Assembly: GCA_020746995.1 (NCBI GenBank)
Contig: JAGPXD010000002.1
Location: 4,836,001 to 4,900,000, forward strand
Reading direction: 5' to 3'
Origin: Plectosphaerella cucumerina
Lineage: Eukaryota > Ascomycota > Sordariomycetes > Glomerellales > Plectosphaerellaceae
Length of the DNA stretch: 64,000 nt
This document shows positions 11,764 to 21,930 of this stretch, piece after piece. Position 1 is the stretch's first letter. Each line of letters starts with the position of its first letter. Below the pieces are notes generated by a model. The model saw only the letters and a program-made list of their open reading frames with translations, searched no databases and had not been told where the DNA came from. The translations under genes were made by a program, and so were the position numbers.

Positions 11764-13117
11764 GCCTGTAAGGGGCCTGTAGATGGACCGTTGCAGGTGG
11801 GCGCCGGTGGGAACCCCGCGCCTTGTTGGCGCTTGTACAGTACGTGTCATGGGCATCCTTGCTAAAAGCTGGGGGAGACAAGGGGTTATTCAGGGGCAGC
11901 CTTCTTGACCAGGTTGGGTGACTTGCCAGGAGCGGCAGGCCGGATGGTATATGGAAACTTAGGCAAATGATCCTATGATCTAACGATCAATCCTGTCCCT
12001 TTTGAGATGTACGACCGATGCATGGAGCCCGAACCGGATGGGTGGTGAGCTGTCGGCGGAGTTCCATTCAACTGGTAGGCCGCTGCTCGAGCTTTGGGAG
12101 TTGTCAGGGGCATCTCCTGTTCCAGCACTGTGCTGCTCCTCCCAGCGACGTCTCCAGATTGACCCGAACACCCCCACGCCCGGAGGCAAATCACCCCCTT
12201 GCTTGACATGTCCCTCGTATGGGGAAAAAGCAGGCGTCGGGCCCTCGACGGGAATAGCTTCGGAAAAGCCATCGGCGTGGGGCGAGACCGGTCCGGGCGA
12301 GATGCAGCCACCTCATTTAGTGCAATCAAAACGTCGCTTTTGTAGCAAACCTCGCTGAAGCGAGTCGTCAGCTCGCCCCAGCCCATCATGCGATGTCAGG
12401 CCACTCCTCGGCCTTCTCCCTTCTGCGGCCTGAGAACCCCGAGGTGAACCGAAGAGGGTGCGACTTCTCGTGTTGACAACAGGTTTCTTGCTCCCTGTGA
12501 ACATTGTCTCGGCAAGCCGGCCCAATCTCACGGCTCCCTTGTGAGATGATCGGCCCTTGGGTACAGCAAAGAGGAGGTGAGCAGGGAGCCACATGCAGCG
12601 CTGCACCCCGCATTTCCCCAGCGATGGGCGTCAGAGTATCGCATAGGTAGCGGTGATCTGCACAGTGACGATCCGGGGGTGCTTGGCTGGGGGGGTTCAT
12701 GATGAGATACTGTGGCGCTGCCATCGACACACATCCTTTCCACTGGTTTATGAAGCTGGCCGAGACAGCTCATGCACGGGCAGTTGAGGTCTCCAGGCGC
12801 GGGCGAATGACTGTACCCGGCACCGTCAGCGCCTACTGTACTGCTGCAGCACCACCTCATTACCTAGGTAAAGGGGACTCAGATGGGGTAATTCGAGATT
12901 AATATCATCTTCATCTTCCACCAGACTACATTTGCCACCAAAGACCCGTTGGATCTTGTCTTGAGGGGGACGCCCTGGAGCCTCGTCACAGAGTGGTCGG
13001 CATATTGACATAAATAATGTCTATACATTTGTCTTGGATGACTGTAGAAGCCTTCCCTACCGCCGTCATCGGTGGTGGGAAGGATTCCAATCTTAACCTT
13101 GTCGCCGGAGTAAGACG
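11764..13117. other. Convergent intergenic region, no gene recognised
   Basis: About 1.35 kb between two convergent genes. Small open frames exist on both strands but none shows a domain or codon pattern like its neighbours. Both genes' 3' ends must lie here; no clear repeat was seen. Confidence 0.5.
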
Positions 13118-14409
13118 TCAGCTCCCGACCCTCGCGTCCCCCTGAAGGCTGGTAGAATCCTCCCTTAGCGACGATGGCGGCACCACGTTCCCCATCGAAA
13201 CGTCGATCTCCTCAAATCTGCGAGATTTTTGCGGTGTCAGATACAAGTCGGGCAAGTCGTCCGCTGTGCGAACGCCCGCCTTCTTCCAGGGGATGCGCCG
13301 CCAAAATCTCTCCTTGCGATGCGTGAGCATGATGATGTTGTCCGACCCCTGGTGCCCTGATCCAGGTTGCGACTTCAAGGTTGGCCCGATTTCCTGCCTC
13401 AGCCCGACCCAGATCATGGGCAGGTTAGATGTGACAATGGCCACAAAGCCCTCGCGTAGGGCCCACGCCGCCCCTAGAGCTGGGCCTCTCACCGGATTCT
13501 GGGGATAATCAGACTCGAATCAAGCGCCAGACCAACTAAAGCACCTGCAAGCTTCGAGAAACATACCTTCAGAGTCAGGATACACCGTAGCGCTCCAGCG
13601 GTCATGACAAACAAAGCCCCCGAAAAGAGGACGGTGAGGCCCAGCTTCTTGCCAAGTGGCAACCGCGCCCTCCACAAAACGGGCATCGGAATGAGGATCA
13701 AGTACAGGTCGGTCGAAAGGTTGAGAGAGAGAATCATGAAAAGGTACACCCTTGAGTAGGCAGGCTGGCAGGCGGCTGGATGGGCAAGAAATCTCAGCTT
13801 CGTTCCTGGGCGCTTGGCCCCGTAGCAGGGACTTACTGCCAGGATCAGGATATATCTGCCAGAACCGGCTCATCGGTCGGCAGCTGAAGAGGATCGCACA
13901 GATAACAGTGATGTACGTCACCGCGAGCAAGACGAAGCCCACTTTGATCCATGTCTCGAAGCCTTCGAGGCTAGCCTAGCAGTAAGGAGTCAGCCGTCAT
14001 TACTCTGCCATGAATTCCTTCCGCATACCGTCAGCCGTAGATAGAACGAGCAGAGTGAGGCCTTGACCAGCCACAGAATCGTCGTGTACCCGCACCATCC
14101 CGCAACCTGGATCTTCGACCCGGCGACCCTGAGTCGGTACTCTTCGCTGATGGGGTCGAGTGAAGCGCGCTGGACGTTGGTCATGCTGCTGTTGTCGAGA
14201 CCCTTCAGCTTGACTCCAGCGATGTATACTGTCGCTGTCCCAGCAACGTAGAAGATCAGAGCGCCCAGCATGAAGTAGTCGTCGGCCTGGAGGTGACGTA
14301 TGCCGACTTGCCGCGCGCGAAGACAAACGCGCAAGACGACGATGAGGGTGCCGATCCCCATGAGCGTAAAGGCCTCAAGAGTGAAGTCGTCTGCGAGAGA
14401 AGGATCCAT
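13118..14409 (-). CDS. PTH11/rhodopsin-like seven-transmembrane protein
   Basis: Fungal integral membrane protein of the broad PTH11-type or fungal rhodopsin-domain family, often treated as candidate G-protein-coupled receptors. Exons 14409-14029, 13975-13837, 13775-13567 and 13498-13118 (all GT..AG) give 369 residues. Diagnostic pieces: DDFTLEAFTLMGIGTLIVVLR, LQADDYFML, GYTTILWLVKASLCSFYLRLT, the exon junction reading YPDPGTACQPAYSRVYLF, LSTDLYLILIPMPVLW, and REGFVAIVTSNLPMIW. The third exon begins at 13775 because only that acceptor restores the conserved CQPA segment. An ATG at 14514 would add 35 residues; the one at 14409 matches the usual family N-terminus. The cytoplasmic tail is polar and Ser-rich. 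Confidence 0.85.
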
Positions 14410-14987
14410 CGGCTCGGTGGCTGTGGTGTTTGGATGGTCGACCGAGGCTAGTTCTGTCAGTGGAGCATGGCGCTGTAGATTGAAGAGGTTCGCGGGGATG
14501 GCGACGAGCCGCATCGATCTTGGGTAGTGAGAAGCTAGGAACGAAGGCCGGGCCGACAATTCCAGTCAGCAGCTTGAGTGCTGGAGAGAAGATGAATGCG
14601 TTCTCGTCGGGTCCGTTTGACAGCGGCTATTTGCCGGTCTTCAGTAGGGCTGGAACCTTAAAAGTCTCACCAGGTGAGACATGCGTATGACGCCTGGACT
14701 GTCCACCCAAATTTCCCAGCTTGCACATTGGTATGTCAAGGCATCCACGCTTCCAGGACCAGTAATACGTTGGATAGGTACGTTGATCGGGGGCTCAAAA
14801 CCAGAATCAGATCGTCTATTCCACTGGGGACCACCGGCATATTGGTCTATTTTCTGTTTCCGAAGATGTATTCCGGGTAGCGTGATGACAGGGAGCAGTC
14901 CGCCCTTCGCAGGGGCGACGCCAACGTCGACCGGGAATGATGGCTGCCAGTCTTGAGCATTCCAGCGTGGACCCACTGTGTCAACCA
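14410..14987. other. Intergenic region, no gene recognised
   Basis: Upstream flank of the membrane-protein gene and 5' flank of the tRNA-His gene. Open frames are short and featureless. Confidence 0.5.
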
Positions 14988-15074
14988 GCTCGGATCGTCT
15001 AGTTGGTTAGGATGATGCATTGTGGTTTCTACTGCAATACTGCATTGACGGCAGTTCGAATCCGCCTCCGAGCA
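14988..15074 (+). tRNA. tRNA-His (anticodon GUG) with a 14-nt intron
   Basis: The acceptor stem GCTCGGA pairs perfectly with TCCGAGC, discriminator A. The D arm reads GTCTAGTTGGTTAGGAT. The anticodon stem ATGCA/TGCAT encloses TT-GTG-G, then an intron of 14 nt (TTTCTACTGCAATA) at the canonical 37/38 site. The T arm is GGCAG-TTCGAAT-CCGCC with one A-C mismatch in the stem. A run of T follows at once (15077 on), a good RNA polymerase III terminator. Confidence 0.85.
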
Positions 15075-15457
15075 ATTTTTTTGTTTTGACGGTTGCTTCA
15101 ACGGGTCTCTTGGATGGCCAGTAGTGCTTAAGTGGCCAAGATGACTGAAGTTTTCCAAAGATGCAGCTAAAAGCATGCAGTTGATGGGCCGGTGGCCAAA
15201 GACAGACACGACACTGCGCTGGCAGTCGGCACCCGCTTCAACCAGGCAGCGTCTGAACTGCCCGAGCACACCTGTCCCCCGAATCCCCCTCGTAGCATAG
15301 CAAGGTATTCTCTCATTCAGGAACGATCAGAGCTTGGGGTGAAGGTTCTGGGCCATTCTTTACGGTTCAACCATGAAACAAGGTGGCCAAGTGCCACAAC
15401 GTAGAGCAAAGGATGGCCTGACAAGAAGCCACAAACTTCAAGGCTTCAATACGAATT
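15075..15457. other. Spacer between tRNA genes
   Basis: 383 bp between tRNA-His and tRNA-Val. It starts with a T-rich pol III terminator; nothing else is recognised. Confidence 0.5.
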
Positions 15458-15544
15458 GGTTTGATGGTGTAGTTGGTTATCACGTCAGTCTAACATCTCA
15501 AGATGGTTCACTGAAGGTCGGGAGATCGAGCCTCCCTCGAATCA
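15458..15544 (+). tRNA. tRNA-Val (anticodon AAC) with a 13-nt intron
   Basis: Acceptor stem GGTTTGA pairs with TCGAATC (two G-U type pairs), discriminator A. D arm GTGTAGTTGGTTATCAC. Anticodon stem TCAGT/ACTGA with loop CT-AAC-A, a 13-nt intron (TCTCAAGATGGTT) and then C, so the intron is at 37/38. T arm GGGAG-ATCGAGC-CTCCC, where the usual T54 of the loop is A. The anticodon is AAC (read by inosine). Confidence 0.82.
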
Positions 15545-15886
15545 AGACCTCATTTTTGCCGATGTGTAGGAGGAGAAATGGAGGATCGGCCCTCTGGAGA
15601 GGGTTTAGAATTTCCTCCTTGCCTGCCCCCGCCAGCTAATGGAATTTTTGGGCACTACACGACTCTCTGGTGCCTGAGCAGATGAGTAAAAGAGTCAAGT
15701 CTGTCCGTCTTCCATGTCCAGTCTCTAGCCCCGAGTGCAAGATGTCTGGCGACTTGGAGTGGGCGACCAAATCCCTCCTGCTTGTGCCGCGAAAACATAT
15801 TACGGACCTCAATTTCACAACAGTCATGACAGAAGAAAATGGTAAAAATGAAACCCAGCTGAGCTAGGTGCGTCTTGATTGATCCG
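15545..15886. other. Spacer between tRNA-Val and tRNA-Ser
   Basis: 342 bp. A T-run (CATTTTTGCC) follows tRNA-Val by a few bases and may terminate it. No gene recognised. Confidence 0.45.
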
Positions 15887-15994
15887 CGACGAGGGCAGGA
15901 TTTGAACCTACGCGGGCGAACCCAACAGATCGCTGATGAAGACCTTTTGACAGATGCTTCTAGTCTGTCGCCTTAACCACTCGGCCACCTCGCC
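15887..15994 (-). tRNA. tRNA-Ser (anticodon AGA) with a 27-nt intron
   Basis: On the minus strand the acceptor stem GGCGAGG pairs with CCTCGTC, discriminator G. The D arm is GGCCGAGTGGTTAAGGC, typical of class II tRNAs. The anticodon stem ACAGA/TCTGT holds loop CT-AGA-A plus A after removal of a 27-nt intron at 37/38. A long variable arm (TTGGGTTCGCCCGC) and the T arm GTAGG-TTCAAAT-CCTGC follow. The long variable arm supports serine identity. Confidence 0.85.
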
Positions 15995-16106
15995 TGTTAA
16001 TGGAGAGACTGTGTCGTTGTTAACAACAGGAGCTCGCTCCTCCTTCAGACAAAGCCAGACTCATCCTCATAGAAACCATAGCTTTTCCCTTCTCCCTCTT
16101 TCATGC

Positions 16107-17949
16107 CTACAGACACTGCGAGTACCAGTCATTTTGGCGCGTGCAGGTCCACGGGCTTTGGCACCTCGTCGGACCGGTCCATCCAATGCCACCGCACTGT
16201 CCCCAACGTGTCTGCTCAGGGCCGGTGCCAGTGGGAATAGGTGGGGTGGTTGTAGTCGTCGTCCTGATTGTTGTTGGCGCCGGAGTCGACGTGGTCGGCG
16301 TAGTCGTGACGGGTCGGATGGAGGTCGTCGTGACAGCTGGTGGTCCGCCGGTGGCGGCGGCAGCGAGAACTGACGACACTGAAGTCCAGGCCGGCTTCTT
16401 GCTGAAGTTCTGATCGTAGAGCAGAGCCGCACCAGCGCCCGAGAACGTGCTAGGCACCCAACTATATTTATCCTACAACACGTGGAGTTAGTAACTGCCT
16501 TTTACGGCTGTGTCAGGAGTTACCAGGAGTCTGTCCTGGGAGTTGGTGCAGTAGCAGCACGTGGACCCCACGTGGCAAACAACTCGCGAGACAGACTCCA
16601 ACGACTCCTGACACAGTCTAGTACGGTTACAATGAACTCGAGGGTAATTATTACCGTATATCCCCAGATCGTGATACCCACGCAACCGTCGACGTCAAGG
16701 CAAGAGCCCACGACGTTGGCAAAGTCGTTGCCCTGGGTCACGAGCGCCGACTGCGAGGGGGGCATGCTAGAGTGGCGAATATCGATCTCGGTATACGCCA
16801 CCTCGACGCCAAGGGCGGTGAAGCGACGAAGAGCGGTAGCGAGGTTTGCGCGGGATGGAGTCGAGCCCACGATGAGGTGACCCTGGAAGCCGACGCCGTC
16901 GATGGGGGCGCCGGCAGCCTGGATGGTGCGAACGAACTCGACAACCCTGTCCTGCGACACACGGAGTCAGTAATTTTCTTTTACGGCCGTATCAGGAGTC
17001 ATCAGGAGTCTGTCTTGGGAGTCGCTACAGTAGCACGCCAGTGGTACCCATGTGGCAAACAACTAGCGAGACAGACTCCCACGCCTCCTGACACAACCTA
17101 CTACGGTAATAAAGAACTCGGGGATAACTCACAGTCTTGGCACCGTTATATTCCAGATTGTAGTCATTGTAGTACCTGCTCATGTCAGTAATGCGCTGCT
17201 TGTCTCTATGAAATATGCTCACAGCTTTGCTGAAGGGTCAGCAGCGCGGGCGGCGCGGAACGAGATGGCCAAGAAGTCGGTTCCGAATGTGCGTGAGAAG
17301 ATGCTGTCACGCACGGCGCCGCTGTCATCTGCGTTGGAAGTTAGACATGCTTTTTTGCGCTCTTGTTCAAGCTGCTCGAGAAGCACGTACCGGCCGCCTC
17401 GTTTACCACATCCCAGTGGTAGCACTGCCCCCGATAATGGGTCATGACATTGTTGATGTGCGTCTCGATGACCTGGGTAAGAGTTTGCCTTGACCAGCTC
17501 CCTTGGCTGACCCAGGTAGGCAACTGCGAGTGCCTTGGATGCGTTGAGTTGACGTGCAGTATCAGGTTGGAAGCGACCAACTCACCAGACAAGAGCATGG
17601 CATCGGAGCAGCTGGTTGTTCTGCCGGGCAAAATTTGCCGACTGACACCAAGTCAGCTTGCAGTCAACCGAGTAACACAGGCTCATTGACTCACAATATC
17701 TCCCTGCTGGTAGTTGAAAGTGCCTTGGGTCCTTTGCACGCTTTCCCACTTCATTCCATTTTCCGGGACTACTTGACCGAACTCTTGGTTGTTGGCCAGA
17801 ATGTTGCGGTACTGGGTGTCTGAATTGATAGAGCCTTCACCGAGGGCCGAACCGAAGTATTCGAGGCCGGCTCGCTTGGCCAAGACATCGAGTTGCGCTT
17901 TGGCTGCACCTGCAGCCAGGAGGGCACCAAAAAGGGTGTTGACGAGCAT
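16107..17949 (-). CDS. GH10 endo-beta-1,4-xylanase with C-terminal CBM1
   Basis: Secreted xylanase, 421 residues, seven exons: 17949-17695, 17641-17586, 17533-17391, 17328-17223, 17175-17133, 16951-16655 and 16472-16107. Signal peptide MLVNTLFGALLAAGAAKA, then the GH10 barrel: VVPENGMKWESVQ, LRCHALVWHSQLPTWVS, HWDVVNEA with the acid/base Glu, and VAYTEIDIR with the nucleophile Glu, then GITIWGYTDKYSWVP. A Thr/Pro linker (residues about 345-385) leads to a CBM1 of cysteine pattern WGQCGGIGWTGPTRCQSPWT...YSQCL for cellulose binding. Introns 1-4 are 47-62 nt, but introns 5 and 6 are 181 and 182 nt, are near-copies of each other and are annotated separately as introner-like elements. Confidence 0.93.
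16473..16654 (-). mobile_element. Introner-like element (copy B): sixth intron of the GH10 gene
   Basis: The 182-nt intron is nearly filled by a hairpin. On the sense strand an arm beginning CTGTGTCAGGAGT near the 5' side pairs with an arm ending ACTCCTGACACAG near the 3' side. The middle has a shorter palindrome (CACGTGG / CCACGTG). It starts GTAATAATTACC and ends ACGTGTTGTAG, so splice sites coincide with the element ends. It shares most of its length with the fifth intron of the same gene and with the third intron of the PL3 gene. Confidence 0.7.
16952..17132 (-). mobile_element. Introner-like element (copy A): fifth intron of the GH10 gene
   Basis: 181-nt intron, sense strand GTGAGTTATCCCCGAG to CTCCGTGTCGCAG. 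Blocks in common with copy B include GGAGTCTGTCTCGC, AGTTGTTTGCCAC, TGCTACTGTA-like, GACAGACTCCTG and GGCCGTAAAAG. The two halves are inverted complements of each other over roughly 30 nt. The neighbouring introns of this gene are 47-62 nt and do not share it. Confidence 0.7.
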
Positions 17950-19534
17950 GTTGACTGGGAATCAGATGAAACGGAGAGCTTCTGAGTAGAAGCAAGCAAA
18001 TAGAAACAATGCTCGCTGTATTTATCAGTCCCTGTAGATCATCGCACTTTGGAGCGGAGGTCGTGACTTATGCCCAAAGAGATCTTACAACGCCTGCTAA
18101 GACCCCGAAGAGCCTTGAAGAAACGGAGAATGCTGTGAAATGCCCGAATTTCCTGTTTGGGGCTGTCACCCCGCAGTAGCATTCACCCGCGGCGGCACAT
18201 ATTTAAGAGAACGGCAAAGCTGTGCCGAGAGCCTCGCGTCATATGTCATTTCTTGCTTTTATTTGTCCCGATGCCTACACATGCATGTACGTACCTAGAG
18301 AGCTGCGTTGAAAGGTCTGCGGGGCGGTTGACCATCGTGTGATCGCCAGTCTCTCGGCTGAATGCCTGGGTATTACCGCCCGGCCGCCATACCACCATAT
18401 CGGTGCGGGCAAGGTCGTCGAAGCCTGTGTTCGGCAAATAACCATTGCCGTACTCCCGGTGATACGATCCACAACTGGAGGTCGATGTGACACATCGTCT
18501 GGCAGATTAGGCTATATCCAAGCCGGACTATGCAGATTCGGAAGCTTAAGTTCCAGAGCTCCCAACTTGGACTTCATGTTTCTTTGGGCCTTCGTCAGAT
18601 TGACTAGATGTTCATCGTCGGACGAATCCAATGATGGAGGGTTGTTTCCAGTCGACGAAGGTACACGCCTATATCTTTCTCCTGCAACAGTGGCACTTGT
18701 TACCTCTTCACGCACTCATTTTCTGAGACACTGCCAGGCGGATTGAGACGCCTTCACTCCAGCTTGGCCTTCTTCTAGATCTATCACACCCGCATCCCAA
18801 GAAGGTGGTTCTCCTGCGACTCCTCACTCGTCAAGAGGACAGTGAGCATGTGCCAGCCACAAGGGCTTCTGTACGTCTTAGAACAGGAAATCACTTCGGT
18901 ACCACAGACGTGGGCTTCTCGAGTGAAGCAGATGGCGCGAGTTCCCCAATGCCTGCTGACTTTGAGAAATGGATGGGCTAGTGGTCAAGATCGGCATATC
19001 TGAGACCTGAGCTTCTGTTTCACATCCATCTTGCTACGATCGATCCATGCAGTCCCGAGAAACTGCATGCGGTCCTCGTTAACCCGAGAGCTGAACATTC
19101 GAGGGCCCCCAAGAACCGCGCTAGCCTGCAACGACAAATGTCTCGGTCAAATGCGGGTGGTACGAGCAAGCTGACGCCTCCCCTAAACCGAGAGAAGCCC
19201 AACTGTTGGGCCGGGCTATGGCCGTAGTTCAGCTGGCCTATTCGATGCTGCCGGTCTGCTTCGAGAACAACCAGACGCGACAAATGTTGGCCGACACATC
19301 ATTCTTTCAGCTTATTCCTATTGAAAATGGGGGCCACGGCTGAGCAAAAGACAGCACCTAGAAGTATAAAGTAAATGCGATAAACTTTGCTTTTCTTCAG
19401 GATCATCAGACACACCGATCGATTACTTGGTACACGACCGTCCGCCACGCCACCGATCCAATCCAGCTGTCAATCACCTCCACCTCACCATCGGAACCCC
19501 AGCTCAGCTGCCTGCACGGAGACATTCGCACAAG
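17950..19534. other. Intergenic region, no gene recognised
   Basis: About 1.6 kb upstream of the xylanase and the secreted-protein gene. An A/T-rich GATAAATA-like motif (minus strand, near 18017) sits about 70 bp upstream of the xylanase ATG and may be its TATA element. No open frame here has recognisable features. Confidence 0.45.
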
Positions 19535-20293
19535 ATGAAGATGACCGCCGCCGCCGTCCTCTCCCTCCTCGTCCACTTCACTGCCACCGCTCCCTTGCCC
19601 ACTGTGGCAGACCAGTCCGCGGACAAACTCAACCCCGGCGCCCTGCAAGCGATCAATGACGACGATACAACGATATTTTTCGAAACAGCCAACTCATTTC
19701 ACAGCAAGATTCGGCGTAGTGACTTGCGTCCGGATGGAAACCAGGTTGGCGTCAGGCAGCCCATCCACCTGCGTCGGTTAATCACCCTCCCAATCCTACA
19801 TGTGCCCAACCAAGTTGAGGTCAAGGACACCGACGAGAACATCGCTGAACTCTCTGGTGTTCCGGTTCCCGGCTACGACAAGACATGGCCCAGCTCCAAG
19901 GTTGGCCTTGACAGCATCATTTCGACCGGAGGCGTGGCTGAAGTCACAGCAGACGACGATTCCGTGGGTTTCGGGAGAAAGGTCCACAACTTCTACGGAC
20001 CTTTGAATGACAAGCTGGGGATCAGTAAACACTCGGAAGGCCCTGAACAAGAAGGCTCATTTCCTTGTTCAGAATGGCTCCGCGTATCTATGGCGGGGTG
20101 GCCCTTCTTTGGCAACAAAAAATATGAGGACTGCGCCGCCAAGGAGCTCGGAAACCCCGTGAAATTGGCAGCACGCGACGACATTGACTCTGTTGACACA
20201 TCTAGCAGGGCTTTCGATTGTGAGAAGCACTCGGGAAACCCTCTTCACAGCCTTGTAAGTTTATTCCGAGCTGTCGGGTGCAGCAAGAGGTGA
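19535..20293 (+). CDS. Predicted secreted protein of unknown function
   Basis: I do not recognise a family. An ATG in good context (caagATGaag) opens a frame of 252 residues whose first about 20 (MKMTAAAVLSLLVHFTATA) look like a signal peptide. The mature part is acidic and hydrophilic, has one Gly-Tyr-Asp-rich stretch near VPVPGYDKTWP, and has four cysteines, all in the last third (SFPCSEW, YEDCAAK, FDCEKH, VGCSKR). An earlier in-frame start would place 36 basic, His-rich residues ahead of the signal peptide and is unlikely. A possible GTAAGT donor at 20253 could replace the last residues by a short alternative end. A candidate effector, without further support. Confidence 0.6.
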   Translation: MKMTAAAVLSLLVHFTATAPLPTVADQSADKLNPGALQAINDDDTTIFFETANSFHSKIRRSDLRPDGNQVGVRQPIHLRRLITLPILHVPNQVEVKDTDENIAELSGVPVPGYDKTWPSSKVGLDSIISTGGVAEVTADDDSVGFGRKVHNFYGPLNDKLGISKHSEGPEQEGSFPCSEWLRVSMAGWPFFGNKKYEDCAAKELGNPVKLAARDDIDSVDTSSRAFDCEKHSGNPLHSLVSLFRAVGCSKR

Positions 20294-20528
20294 GGGTGCC
20301 GCTGTGCCGAGACACCTTCCGTACGAAGCGTTGATACCGATAGCATTTACAGGCTTGAATTATTTACATAGAAGCTGTAATCGAAGCAGAAGCTTCTTAC
20401 TTGTAGAGTTTGGTTTTCTCCTCGACGCATCCGATCACCGTTCCAGTGCCTCCTTGTGAAAAAATGCAGGGTGTGCCTGTGTTCAGCTGAAGCTGAAGTG
20501 ACACATTGCATTATCTCTCCCATTGTGT

Positions 20529-21798
20529 TCACAGAATACGGCCAACTCCGGCGCCCAGCTTGACGACGAGTGGCACAAGAGGAAGTGGCGTGAGCTTGTA
20601 CTTGTAGTCAGCCTTCTTGAAGGTGCCGACCTGGGTGATGTTGACTTCCGCACCGCCCCAGTCGTTCTCTGCAGACATGTGTCAGCAAGCATTCCATTCC
20701 AAGTCGTCGTGTCATGTTACTTACTGGCACCGAGGTTGGCGAAGCCGTCGAGCTCCTCGTCACCACAGACGCAGGTGTTAGGGCTGTCCTCGGGGATGAC
20801 CAGGCCATAGGTGGAGAGGGCGGTCCTCGAGTTGCGGAAGACATTGCCCTCGACGAGGACCTGGTTGTCAGAGCGCGAGTGAATGGCCTGGTAATTGAAC
20901 TTGTTGTAGAAGTTGTTGTAGATGTGCTGGTGACCGAAGCGGCCGGCGGGACCTGTATTTCCTAGTTAGTAAGACAAGACTCAGAGTTATAGAGTCAACA
21001 AGAATAAACCTGCCTCTCGTGCCCTCATTGAACCCTGTTGCCACCGTGGAGTCAGTAGATTGCTGGAATAATAGGAGATGAGGGACTCCGAGATCACGTA
21101 CAGTGGTTGTGATGGTAGGTGACGTGGAACTTTCCGAAATCGAGCTCGCGGAATGTGGCATCGTTGCCGATCAGGGAGCTCTTCCAATGGTCGTGGAAAT
21201 AGTTCCAAGAAACTGTGATCCAGTCGGAGGCACGGATGATGTCGAGTTGGCCGTCCTGGGGGAAACAAGGTGTTAGTCGACATGGAGTTTCTTAGAGGAG
21301 GCATGAGGTGTCGGGTGGCAAGCTCACGTAGTAGTCGGGGCCGATCTCGGCGGAGAACTCGGACTCAAACTCGTTGTGGTCAACCCAGACGCGAGTGAAG
21401 TTGCGGATGGTGATGCCGTCGCCGCCGACGATCTTGCTGATCTTCAGGTTCTGCACGATGACGTTGTCGCCGTTGAAGATGTCGATACCGGCGCCGGTAA
21501 TGACCGTGTTCCAGCCGGAACCGATGACCGACTTGTTGGAGCCGACCTTGAGGCGAGAGGGCAGGGTGATGGCGCCCTTGACGCGGACGGTCTTGGGCTC
21601 AGACCCGGCAACGGCGGCGGCGAGCTCAGCAGCGGTAGTGGCCCAGACAGTAGGACCCCCCTTGCCACCGGTTGTCTTGCCGATGGGGTTCGATTTAGCG
21701 TAGCCCTCGATGTCCCAAGATGCAAGCTTGAGGTAGTCCGAAGGGAAGGCCGCGGCCAGGCCCAGGAGGCCGAAGGTGACAAGACCGGTGAACTTCAT
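20529..21798 (-). CDS. PL1 pectate lyase
   Basis: Secreted calcium-dependent pectate lyase, 337 residues, cleaving polygalacturonate by beta-elimination. Exons: 21798-21328, 21255-21102, 21034-21014 (only 21 nt), 20952-20725 and 20668-20529. Signal peptide MKFTGLVTFGLLGLAAA. Parallel beta-helix landmarks: NVIVQNLKIS, VWVDHNEF, ASDWITVSWNYFHDHWKSS, TYHHNHWFNEGTRGPAGRFG, HSRSDNQVLVEGNVFRN. The join GTRG-PAGRFG requires the third intron (21013-20953) to use a GC donor (G|GCAGGT) with a normal TACTAAC branch and CAG acceptor. The stop follows GVGRIL. Confidence 0.92.
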
Positions 21799-21924
21799 GG
21801 TGGCGGGTCGGTACCGGAGCGGGAGAAAAAGAGGGGAGAAGGAGCACCAGAGAAGAAGCTGCGGAAAGCCTTGCTGGATGAGACAGAGCTTCCATGACAT
21901 CTTAATGGGCGAATATTGCCACTC

Positions 21925-21930
21925 TATATA
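21925..21930 (-). promoter_or_regulatory. TATA-like box of the PL1 pectate lyase gene
   Basis: TATATA on the minus strand, about 125 bp upstream of the ATG at 21798, in the context GGGTATATAGAGT. Confidence 0.5.
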
